64,000 nt of DNA from Microthrixaceae bacterium (GTDB lineage Bacteria; Actinomycetota; Acidimicrobiia; Acidimicrobiales; Poriferisodalaceae): NCBI GenBank assembly GCA_011523825.1, contig WTFX01000009.1, forward strand, positions 476,420-540,419, read 5' to 3'. Shown piece by piece: positions 36,913 to 43,890 of this stretch. Each line of letters opens with the position of its first letter. The first letter of the stretch is position 1. Under the pieces are notes generated by a model. That model did no database searches. It saw nothing but the letters and a program-made list of their open reading frames with translations, and was not told the origin of the DNA. Made by a program: the position numbers and the translations under genes.

Positions 36913-37688
36913 GCGATCACCGCCTCGACCGTGCCGATGCCGCTGTAGCTGGTCATCCACCGCTGGCCCGCCTCGACCCGGAAGCGGGCGTAGGCACCGG
37001 TGATCACGCACTGGCCCGGCTCGAGCGCTAGGCCGTGGCGGTGCAGCGTGGCTGCGAGCCGGGCGATCGACAGGTAGGGGTTGTCGACCTCGTCGACCGC
37101 CGTGCAGCTGAAGCGTTCCTCGCCGTCGCAGGAAACCGTCACCACGCAGCGGTCGAGTTCCTCTGCAGGCGGGGCCTCGACGCCCGAGCCCTGCACGATG
37201 GCCCAGTTCGTCAGGTTGTCGGCCACGAGCATGGCGAGATTGCCGCCGACGGCGACCCGCGCCTCGTTCACCTCGTAGCCGGCGCATACCTGCGAGATGC
37301 GGGCGGGCACCGAGGCCGGATCGACATCCTCGCCGGCGATGCGCTCACCGATCACGAAGCACATCTCGGGCTCGATGCTCACCTTGCTGATCTCCGCCGA
37401 CGGGAGATCAGCGGGCGATGCGAGCACCCGGTTGACGTGCCCGAACGGCCGGTCGTCGATGCCCACGGTCGTACGTGCCCGATCCGACGTGAGCCCGACC
37501 TTCCAGCCGGCGTGCACAGCGCCGTTCGAGACCGCCCGGCGCTGCATCTCGCACTGGATGGCCAGCCCATCCTCGAAGCCCAAGTCGGCGAAAGCACCGG
37601 CGGGTGCTTCGCCTCCGTCGGCAAAGTACGCGGTCAGGGCATCTGCGGCGGCGAGCTGCGCGGAGTTGAGCTGTCGCGGGGGAGTCAC
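36909..37688 (-). CDS. 2-keto-4-pentenoate hydratase/MhpD-like protein
   Basis: FAH-superfamily protein of 259 aa, like MhpD/HpcG hydratases and related decarboxylases of meta-cleavage pathways. Conserved parts are HAGWKVGLTS, IEPEMCFVIGERI (metal Glu residues), CAGYEVNEARV in place of the usual PAIEIVDSR, and LEPGQCVITGAY. No ring-cleavage dioxygenase is nearby, so the pathway is unclear. The GTG start at 37688 has TAGGGT eight bases upstream and looks leaderless. Confidence 0.82.
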   Translation of the reverse strand: MTPPRQLNSAQLAAADALTAYFADGGEAPAGAFADLGFEDGLAIQCEMQRRAVSNGAVHAGWKVGLTSDRARTTVGIDDRPFGHVNRVLASPADLPSAEISKVSIEPEMCFVIGERIAGEDVDPASVPARISQVCAGYEVNEARVAVGGNLAMLVADNLTNWAIVQGSGVEAPPAEELDRCVVTVSCDGEERFSCTAVDEVDNPYLSIARLAATLHRHGLALEPGQCVITGAYARFRVEAGQRWMTSYSGIGTVEAVIA

Positions 37689-37702
37689 AGCGGCGAACCC
37701 TA
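37689..37702 (-). promoter_or_regulatory. Putative leaderless promoter of the hydratase gene
   Basis: On the minus strand TAGGGT (37702-37697) is followed by 8 nt and the GTG at 37688. No Shine-Dalgarno is seen. Confidence 0.4.
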
Positions 37703-37752
37703 GAGGATGCGCGGATTGGCGAGCCTTCCCGCTTCGGCACCTGGCGCTTCGG

Positions 37753-37799
37753 GCTCTTGTTCGCTTCGCTCACGGGCCGCTCGGGCCACGGCTCCGCCT
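37753..37799 (+). repeat. Dispersed intergenic repeat, copy 2
   Basis: GCTCTTGTTC (37753-37762), GCTCACGGGCCGCTC (37768-37782) and CGGCTCCGCCT (37789-37799) match copy 1 at 17304-17365 in order and orientation. It lies in the 203-nt divergent gap between the hydratase and the ArsI/CadI gene. Confidence 0.55.
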
Positions 37800-37879
37800 G
37801 CTGGTTCGGCCTCCGAGCGGCAGCGCGGCACGTGGGCCACATGTCCGGGATCGTCCTTTGCCGTACTGCATGGTCGCCG

Positions 37880-37891
37880 TAGTGTCATCTC
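37880..37891 (+). promoter_or_regulatory. Putative leaderless promoter of the ArsI/CadI gene
   Basis: TAGTGT at 37880-37885 is followed by 6 nt and the ATG at 37892. TTGCCG at 37858-37863, 16 nt upstream of the hexamer, is a possible -35. Confidence 0.5.
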
Positions 37892-38335
37892 ATGCGGTTG
37901 CAGCTGGCGCTCAATGTGGACGACATCGACGAGGCAGTCGACTACTACTCGCGGCTCTTCGGTGCCGAACCGGCCAAGCGGCGTGAGGGCTATGCCAATT
38001 TCGCGATCGACGAGCCGCCGCTGAAGCTGGTGCTGTTCGAGAATCCCGGCAACGGGGGCACCATCAACCATCTCGGTGTCGAGACCGAGTCGGCAGGCGA
38101 GGTGGAGCAGGCGCATGCCCGCATGGTCGCCGCTGGCCTCACCACCTCCACCATCGACGAGACCATGTGCTGCTACGCCGAGAAGGTGGAGACGTGGGCC
38201 ACCGATCCGCACGGCATCGACTGGGAGTGGTACGTGAAGCAGGGCGACGTCGAGGTGATGAACAACGTGGTGCTGTCACGCCGCGGCGAAGGCACCGAGC
38301 GTGCGAGCCACTCTGAGGACATCTGCTGCACATAG
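37892..38335 (+). CDS. ArsI/CadI-family VOC metalloenzyme (organoarsenical C-As lyase-like)
   Basis: Small VOC-fold protein of 147 aa. Residues Q4, H60 and E112 sit where ArsI binds Fe(II), and the vicinal cysteines C93-C94 (TMCCYAEK) match the ArsI arsenical-binding pair. A second CC (C145-C146) is at the extreme C-terminus. ArsI cleaves methyl- and aromatic arsenicals with O2; the related CadI is induced by cadmium. No arsR, arsenite pump or arsenate reductase gene lies nearby, so it stands alone. The call to the family is firm; the substrate is not. Confidence 0.85.
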   Translation: MRLQLALNVDDIDEAVDYYSRLFGAEPAKRREGYANFAIDEPPLKLVLFENPGNGGTINHLGVETESAGEVEQAHARMVAAGLTTSTIDETMCCYAEKVETWATDPHGIDWEWYVKQGDVEVMNNVVLSRRGEGTERASHSEDICCT

Positions 38336-38380
38336 CGGCACTGGGCGCTGGGGCGCTCAGCGCTGCTGCCGCTGGCTCGT

Positions 38381-38407
38381 TGCCGCCAACTGAACCAAGC
38401 GGCGGCA
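38381..38407. terminator. Hairpin between convergent genes
   Basis: TGCCGCC and GGCGGCA form a 7-bp perfect stem with a 13-nt loop between the ArsI/CadI gene and the thioesterase gene, whose stops face each other. Confidence 0.45.
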
Positions 38408-38411
38408 GTCC

Positions 38412-39230
38412 CTAGTTCTGGGGTCGGCGCTCTCGCAGGAGCACTTCCTGAGCGATCGTCGCCACGTGGCGGCCGTCGGGTGAGAACAAGTTCCCGACGG
38501 TGATGCCGCGTGCGCTCGTCAGCCCATGGCAGTCGAACTGGTACAGGTGCCACTCGTCGGCTCGCATCGGGCGGTGGAACCACATCGCGTGGTCCAGCGA
38601 CGCGCCCATGAAGGTCTCCTGGTACTGCTCGTGGGGAACCTGCAACGGGTGCAGCGAGCGGGCAGCGTTGAATTGGATCGCGTCTGACGTGAACGCCAGC
38701 CCGCAGATGTGCAGGCGGGGGTCGTCTTCGATCGGATCAATGATGCGGACCCAGCCCATGGACTGCCCGGCGCCAGGGTGGCTCGGCAGCGGGCGGCGCT
38801 CCATGATCCACGGCCAACGCTCCTCGTCCACGTTGCGGCAGTCCTCCGGGTTGGGTGCCAGCGGAATGCGCGCTGTCTGCATCTCGGCATCTTCTTCCGC
38901 TACATGAAATGAGCACGAGAGGTTCAAGATCGCACCACCGCTTTGGCGCGCTACCACCGCCCGCGTGCAGAACGAGCGGCCGTTGCGCAGCCGGTCGACC
39001 TCGTAGCGGACTGGTTCGTCGAGCGTGCCGCCCCGGATGAAGTACGCGTGAACCGAATGGGGCACGAACCGCTCGTCGACGGTTTGGAATGCAGCCCACA
39101 GGCCCTGGGCGATAACCTGCCCGCCGTAAATCCGGCCCCACATGTACGCAGGGCTGACACCGACGTAGGTGTCGGGGCCGTGATCCTCGAGAAACATCAT
39201 CTCGCCGTACGTGGTGGGTGTCGAGCTCAT
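38412..39230 (-). CDS. Acyl-CoA thioesterase II (TesB-like)
   Basis: Double hot-dog thioesterase of 272 aa releasing free acid from acyl-CoA. Family blocks are RIYGGQVIAQGLWAAFQTV, PHSVHAYFIRGGTLDEPVRYEV, MGASLDHAMWFHRP and ARGITVGNLFSPDGRHVATIAQE. The ATG at 39230 has AAGGA upstream and begins at the conserved region; a longer frame from 39374 adds Arg-rich non-conserved sequence. It follows an acyl-CoA dehydrogenase gene on the same strand after a TAG stop and 67 nt. Confidence 0.9.
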   Translation of the reverse strand: MSSTPTTYGEMMFLEDHGPDTYVGVSPAYMWGRIYGGQVIAQGLWAAFQTVDERFVPHSVHAYFIRGGTLDEPVRYEVDRLRNGRSFCTRAVVARQSGGAILNLSCSFHVAEEDAEMQTARIPLAPNPEDCRNVDEERWPWIMERRPLPSHPGAGQSMGWVRIIDPIEDDPRLHICGLAFTSDAIQFNAARSLHPLQVPHEQYQETFMGASLDHAMWFHRPMRADEWHLYQFDCHGLTSARGITVGNLFSPDGRHVATIAQEVLLRERRPQN

Positions 39231-39297
39231 GGCGATCCTTCGTCGGCGCAGGTCTCGGCGCCGCTCAGTGTCTAGCGCGGCGCGCCGAAGCGCCTTC

Positions 39298-40533
39298 CTA
39301 CAGGAGTCCCTTGCGGGATTCGCGCCAAGGCACATCGCGGTCGAGGCGAGGCTCGCCGGGAAGGCCGAGCACACGCTCGCCGAGGATGTTGCGCTGGATC
39401 TCGTCGGTGCCCCCGCGGATCGACATCGATGGTGCCGTCACCGTCTCGATGTAGCCGGGGCCATCTTCAAGCATGCCCGCTGCTCCTGCTGCGCGATTGG
39501 TCAGGAAGGCGCGCCGCTCGTACGACGACACCGTCCTCAGCTTCGCACCGCTGCCAGCCGGTCCGGGACTGCCGCCCGAACGCGCCTCGTCTGCGGCCCG
39601 CTGGGCGGTCCAGCGTGACGCCATGTCGGCGGCGTAGATCGACATGGCCTCGTCCCTTCGCACTGCGCCGCTGACCGACTCGTCGTCGAGCGCTCCGAGT
39701 GCGACGAGATCGGCAATCCACGTGGGAATACGGGTTCCCCGCTTAGCGCCGTCGCCGCCGCCCCGGCTGCCGGCGCCAGCGCGCTCGTGGGAGAGGATCG
39801 TCATCGCAACACGCCAGCCCTCACCGACATCACCCACGCGCCACCCATCAGGCACTTCCGTGCCGTCGATGAAGACCTCGCTGAAGTGAGCGTCGTTGTT
39901 CATCTGGCGCAACGGCCGGACTTCGACACCAGGCGCGTCCATGGCGACGACGAACATCGTGAGTCCCTTGTGCTTGGGCTGTGCCGGATCGGTGCGTGCG
40001 AGGCAGATGCCCCACTCCGCCCACATGGCGCGGCTGGTCCAGGTCTTCTGGCCGCCCAAGCGCCATACGTCGCCGTCGCGCTCTGCGCTCAGCGCCACAT
40101 TGGCCAGATCCGAGCCCGCCTCAGGCTCAGAGAACATCTGGCACCAGATCTCGGTGCCTGCAGCGATCGGCCGAAGCCAGCGTTGCTGCTGTTGCAGCGC
40201 GCCGTGCGCCAGCAGGGCGGGTCCGACCATGCCGAGCCCGATGGCAAACGGGTACAGGTCGGGCACCACGTACTCGCGCAGTACCGAGCCGATGAGCTGG
40301 TTCTCTGCCACCGATGCGTCGCGGCCGCCATGGTCGGCGGGCCACGTCGGCACATGCCAGCCACCCTCGACCGTGGCCGCCAGGTACGCCCGACCGTCGT
40401 CCAGGTCATCGCTGCCCGCACCCATCGACGTCAGCCGTGTTTGGTCGGTGCGGCGCTCGAGCAAGCCGTCAAGCGCCGCCCGCACGTCGTCGGCCGTCAG
40501 CGCAGACCCGGATGCGACGGGCGAGCCGGCCAT
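39298..40533 (-). CDS. Acyl-CoA dehydrogenase family protein (1)
   Basis: FAD-dependent acyl-CoA dehydrogenase fold, 411 aa. It has WCQMFSEPEAGSDLANV and GQKTWTSRAMWAEWG (flavin and substrate site). The C-terminus reads IRGGTDEIQRNILGERVLGLP, so the usual YEG glutamate of short-chain enzymes is replaced by RGG. This type is common among actinobacterial FadE proteins that act as heterotetramers with a second subunit. The start is fixed by a TGATG overlap with a 13-codon mini-ORF. The substrate is unknown. Confidence 0.88.
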   Translation of the reverse strand: MAGSPVASGSALTADDVRAALDGLLERRTDQTRLTSMGAGSDDLDDGRAYLAATVEGGWHVPTWPADHGGRDASVAENQLIGSVLREYVVPDLYPFAIGLGMVGPALLAHGALQQQQRWLRPIAAGTEIWCQMFSEPEAGSDLANVALSAERDGDVWRLGGQKTWTSRAMWAEWGICLARTDPAQPKHKGLTMFVVAMDAPGVEVRPLRQMNNDAHFSEVFIDGTEVPDGWRVGDVGEGWRVAMTILSHERAGAGSRGGGDGAKRGTRIPTWIADLVALGALDDESVSGAVRRDEAMSIYAADMASRWTAQRAADEARSGGSPGPAGSGAKLRTVSSYERRAFLTNRAAGAAGMLEDGPGYIETVTAPSMSIRGGTDEIQRNILGERVLGLPGEPRLDRDVPWRESRKGLL

Positions 40534-40576
40534 CAGCAGTGGGCGAGCGAGCTTGCGTCGGTTCGGCTCGGCATCA
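40533..40576 (-). other. TGATG relay: one 13-codon mini-ORF joining crotonase to acyl-CoA dehydrogenase
   Basis: The crotonase stop TGA (40576-40574) shares a base with an ATG at 40574, which opens MPSRTDASSLAHC. The TGA of this ORF (40535-40533) shares a base with the acyl-CoA dehydrogenase ATG at 40533. The step is 41 nt. Confidence 0.65.
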
Positions 40577-41392
40577 GCTGCGGGTGAAGTTGGGCGTGCG
40601 GCGCTCGTTCATGGCGTTGACGCCCTCGCGCCAGTCGTTGGTGGTGCGCAGCCGGTCCTGCTCGGCCTTTTCGTTGTCGGTGGCGACCTTGATGGCATCG
40701 GCGAGGTGGCCGCGCATCGTGTACCGGATGGACTCGACGGCCAGCGGAGCAGAGCCCGCTATCTCGCAGGCGAAGTCGTAGGCCGTCTGGCGCAGCTCGT
40801 CCAGCGGCACCAGCTTGTCGGCCAGACCGATCTCGACGGCCTCGTCGCCCTTGACGCGCCGGCCGGTGTAGAGCAGGTCCAGGGCTTGCTGGTTGCCGAC
40901 AAGCAGGGGGAGCGTGACCGTCAGCCCGAAACCGTGATGGAAGCCCAGGCGGGCGAAGTTGGCGGTGAAACGCGCCTCGGGGGCAGCGATGCGGAAGTCA
41001 GGGAAGCAGGCCACGCCCAGGCCGCCGCCCACTGCCGCGCCCTGGATGGCGCCGACCACCGGCTTGCGCTTGGAGAACAGGTCGAAGGCTGCGTCGTAGA
41101 GATGGCGGGGACTGCCGTCGGCGTTGGTGGCGGTGATCTCGCCGCCCCGGCGGCCATCGTTGCCGAACTGGGCACCGGCGCAGAAGTTCTTGCCCTCCGA
41201 GCACAGCATGCTGGCGCGGCAGCCGTCCTCTTCGTCGAGGTCGCCGAACGCGGCCACGAGGCCATCGATCAGCTCGAGGTCGAAGAAGTTGTTCGGCGGC
41301 CGGTGAATCTCCACGACGGCCACGTGGTCGTCGCCCAGCTTCACCGATACGTCGCCGTACTGGCCGTAGTCGTCGAGGTTGCTCTCGTTCAT
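40574..41392 (-). CDS. Enoyl-CoA hydratase/isomerase (crotonase) family protein
   Basis: Crotonase fold, 272 aa. VAVVEIHRPPNNFFDLELIDGL is at the N-terminus, the first oxyanion segment is EGKNFCAGAQFG, and the second is GAAVGGGLGVACFPDFRIAAPEARF. At the position of the second catalytic Glu of classical hydratases it reads LGFHHGFGLTVTLP, so a different reaction (isomerase, hydrolase or other) is possible. The ATG at 41392 lies on an ATGA string. It sits between acyl-CoA dehydrogenase genes in a beta-oxidation-like operon. Confidence 0.86.
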   Translation of the reverse strand: MNESNLDDYGQYGDVSVKLGDDHVAVVEIHRPPNNFFDLELIDGLVAAFGDLDEEDGCRASMLCSEGKNFCAGAQFGNDGRRGGEITATNADGSPRHLYDAAFDLFSKRKPVVGAIQGAAVGGGLGVACFPDFRIAAPEARFTANFARLGFHHGFGLTVTLPLLVGNQQALDLLYTGRRVKGDEAVEIGLADKLVPLDELRQTAYDFACEIAGSAPLAVESIRYTMRGHLADAIKVATDNEKAEQDRLRTTNDWREGVNAMNERRTPNFTRS

Positions 41393-41439
41393 GCGGCGAG
41401 CGTAGATGCGCCCGTCGGCGTCCGCTGAGTCGCGTTCAG
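41389..41439 (-). other. Possible CTG-initiated relay from acyl-CoA dehydrogenase 2 to crotonase
   Basis: The stop of acyl-CoA dehydrogenase 2 is CTGA. The frame of that CTG (41439) stays open for 16 codons and closes on TGA at 41391-41389, which overlaps the crotonase ATG (ATGA). It mimics the ATGA relays but needs a non-standard CTG start. Confidence 0.4.
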
Positions 41440-42623
41440 CCCAGGGCGGAGGTGCCGGAGGTGATGAGGGGGTAGAGGCCGTCGGCGCCGACGCCGGTGG
41501 CCATGGTGCCCAGCACGCCGGCCCAGTGGGCATCGGAGCCGTACTCCTTGCGCCAGCTCCACAGTCGGCGGCTGAAGTGGTGCAGCGGGTACTCCTGGGT
41601 CATGCCCATGGCGCCGTGGGCTTGGTGGCAGGCCTTGGTGGCACGTGCGGCCGCTTGGTTGGCGATGAGCTTGGCGGCCGCGATCTCGAAGGAGGCCTCG
41701 CCACGGGTGGCTTCCCTTGCAGCGACCTCGGCAGCCATGCGCACCAGCGCCGCATCCTGCGCAGCCCAGACCAGGTGCTGCTGCACTGCCTGGAAGCGGG
41801 CCACCGGACGGCCGAACTGCACTCGCTCGTTGGTGTAGCTGACCGTCAACTGGCACATCTTCTCGATGGCACCTGCCATCAGCGCCACTCGGGACAGGGC
41901 ACCGCGTTGCGCTAAGGCCTCAGCATCTACGCCGTCGGGAACAGGTGCCGCAACGCCCGTTGCGCCATCGAAGCTGACTGTGTCGCGGGGCTCGCCGGCC
42001 ATGTTGGGCAGCGGCGTGATCTCGCACTGCGACGCCGGCACTGCGATGACGGCGGGCTGTCCATCAGATTCACAGACGCAGACGATCAACTCTGCGCTGC
42101 GTGCCCACGGAACCCGCAGTGCGGAGCCCCGCAGCTGAGCGGTGCCGTCGTCCGCGATGTGCGCCGAGCAGTTGGCGCCGCCGGCTGCTCCTGACACCGT
42201 TTCGGCGGGTCCGCTCTCGACGGTCCCGTCGGCCGAGCAGCTTGCGCCGGACCAATCACCCGCGGCCGCCCGAGGCGGGACAACCGTGACGAGACCATCG
42301 GGCCGCTCGAGGCCGGCCTCGGCCAGCAGCCAGCCGCCGAGTATGCCGTTCTCCGCCGCCGGGATCGGTGCGGAGTGGTAGCCGACCAGGCGAAGCACCT
42401 CGATGGCCTCGGCGAGCGTGCCGCCCGATCCGCCGGCCTCCTCGGGCACGGCGATCAGGTCGAATCCGGTCTCGCAGAACGCATCCCAGATGTCGGGCGC
42501 GCCGCCCGCTTCTTCGGCCGCTTGCACCGCCTCATGGGTGCACAACTCGCCGAACAGCCGGTCAGCCGTCTCGGTGATCAGCTCGTCGACCACGACTGGC
42601 TCGGGCGCTGTCCTCACCGTCAT
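41436..42623 (-). CDS. Acyl-CoA dehydrogenase family protein (2), likely non-catalytic-type subunit
   Basis: Acyl-CoA dehydrogenase fold, 395 aa. The middle domain is divergent (cysteine- and alanine-rich, no clear substrate-binding WITN motif). The C-terminal helical domain has ERVQFGRPVARFQAVQQHLV and CHQAHGAMGMTQEYPLHHFSRRLW, but the chain ends without the GGT/E motif. This matches the partner subunit in alpha2-beta2 enzymes such as ChsE1-ChsE2 of mycobacteria. It is probably paired with dehydrogenase 3, to which it is coupled by two 11-codon mini-ORFs. Confidence 0.85.
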   Translation of the reverse strand: MTVRTAPEPVVVDELITETADRLFGELCTHEAVQAAEEAGGAPDIWDAFCETGFDLIAVPEEAGGSGGTLAEAIEVLRLVGYHSAPIPAAENGILGGWLLAEAGLERPDGLVTVVPPRAAAGDWSGASCSADGTVESGPAETVSGAAGGANCSAHIADDGTAQLRGSALRVPWARSAELIVCVCESDGQPAVIAVPASQCEITPLPNMAGEPRDTVSFDGATGVAAPVPDGVDAEALAQRGALSRVALMAGAIEKMCQLTVSYTNERVQFGRPVARFQAVQQHLVWAAQDAALVRMAAEVAAREATRGEASFEIAAAKLIANQAAARATKACHQAHGAMGMTQEYPLHHFSRRLWSWRKEYGSDAHWAGVLGTMATGVGADGLYPLITSGTSALG

Positions 42624-42687
42624 GCCGGCACCTGGATCAATGGGGTTTCCGTCATGCCGGCACCTGGATCAATGGGGTTGCCGTCAT
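42620..42687 (-). other. ATGA relay on a 32-nt tandem repeat: two 11-codon mini-ORFs
   Basis: A 32-nt unit is present 2.4 times (42618-42694). On the minus strand the stop of dehydrogenase 3 is ATGA (42687-42684). That ATG opens MTATPLIQVPA, ending on ATGA at 42655, which opens MTETPLIQVPA, ending on ATGA at 42623, the start of dehydrogenase 2. The step is exactly 32 nt twice. The unit length keeps the stop/start overlap intact although it is not a multiple of three. Confidence 0.85.
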
Positions 42688-43841
42688 GCCGGCAACCCCT
42701 GCAAGCCCTTTGAGGCCACCGAGCGCAGGATCTCGATGGTGCCGCCCCGGATCGTGTTGCCCGGGAAGGTCACCACGCACTGCGCCAGCAGCCGCTCGAA
42801 CAGCGACTCGGACTCCGGCGAGTACTCCTCGTCGATGAGCTGCACCAGCTTCTCGACCACTTCCTGCTCGTAGCGGGTGCCCATCTCTTTCACCAGCGCC
42901 GACTCCACTGACGGGGCCTCGCCCTCGTCGATCAGCCGCGCCACCGACAGCGACAGGTTCCGGATGCCCCACCAGCGAGCCGCCAACTCGCCGAACAGGT
43001 CAGACACAGCACCTTCCATCTGCGTGCCGGCGGCTTCGCGCAGCAGCTGCTCCACGGTCGAGAACGGCGACAGCCAACGGTCGGGCCCGCCCCGCTCGTA
43101 CGCCATCTCGGTGGTGTTCTGGTGCCAGCCCATCCCCGGCTGGCCCACCACGTTGGCGTCCGGCACGAACACGTCGTGGAAGGTCACCTCGTTGAAGTGA
43201 TGGCTGCCGTCGAGGAACGGGATCGGACTGATCTCCAGACCGGGCGAACGCAGGTCGATCAGGAACTGAGACAGCCCGGCGTGCTTGTTGCCGTCCTCCA
43301 TCGGCGCCGTGCGCAGCAGGCAGATGAACCAGTCGTTCATGTGCGCATTCGACGTCCAGATCTTGGTGCCGTTCACCACCCAGCCGTCGCCCGCCCGCTC
43401 CGCACGAGTCGTCACCGAAGCCAGGTCGGACCCGCTGTCGGGCTCGCTCATGCCGATCGAGAAGCCCAGCTCGCCCCGGCAGATCGGCGGCAGGAAGCGT
43501 TCGCGCTGCTCGTCCGTTCCGAACTTTAGAATCACGTTGCCGGTCTGGCGGTCGGCCACCCAGTGATGCCCGACGGGAGCACCCCAGCGCAGCATTTCCT
43601 CGACCACGATGAAGCGCTGCACGGCCGTGCGGTCCGACCCGCCCCAGCGTGACGGCAGCGCCATGCCCACCCAGCCCCGGGCGGCCATCTTGGCGGAGAA
43701 CTCCCGGTCGTGATCCGCCGCCATGCCCAGGCACGGCTCGTGAGTGCCCGGCGGCAGCTCGGCAGCCAGGAATTCGCGCACCTCCGCCTGGAGGTCAAGT
43801 TCGGGTCCGGTCAACTCGGTCGGCGTGAATCTCATCTGCAA
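42684..43841 (-). CDS. Acyl-CoA dehydrogenase family protein (3)
   Basis: Acyl-CoA dehydrogenase of 385 aa with FSIGMSEPDSGSDLASVTTRAERAGDGWVVNGTKIWTS split over the flavin site (about 125-165), GWHQNTTEMAYER, and a C-terminal IRGGTIEILRSVASKGL. It has the same RGG instead of YEG feature as dehydrogenase 1, as in mycobacterial FadE subunits for bulky substrates. Adjacent to dehydrogenase 2, with which it likely forms a heterotetramer. It lies downstream of the Baeyer-Villiger gene after 45 nt containing two copies of a 16-nt repeat. Confidence 0.87.
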   Translation of the reverse strand: MQMRFTPTELTGPELDLQAEVREFLAAELPPGTHEPCLGMAADHDREFSAKMAARGWVGMALPSRWGGSDRTAVQRFIVVEEMLRWGAPVGHHWVADRQTGNVILKFGTDEQRERFLPPICRGELGFSIGMSEPDSGSDLASVTTRAERAGDGWVVNGTKIWTSNAHMNDWFICLLRTAPMEDGNKHAGLSQFLIDLRSPGLEISPIPFLDGSHHFNEVTFHDVFVPDANVVGQPGMGWHQNTTEMAYERGGPDRWLSPFSTVEQLLREAAGTQMEGAVSDLFGELAARWWGIRNLSLSVARLIDEGEAPSVESALVKEMGTRYEQEVVEKLVQLIDEEYSPESESLFERLLAQCVVTFPGNTIRGGTIEILRSVASKGLQGLPA

Positions 43842-43890
43842 CCTTCGGGACGGTCCGGGCGCTGGGTCGATCAGGCTCTGGGTCGATCAG
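43842..43890 (-). repeat. Two 16-nt tandem copies at the monooxygenase stop
   Basis: On the minus strand GCCTGATCGACCCAGA is followed by GCCTGATCGACCCAGC. The first copy contains the monooxygenase stop TGA. The CTG of the second copy is in frame with dehydrogenase 3 with no stop between, so an N-terminally longer product is conceivable. Confidence 0.55.
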
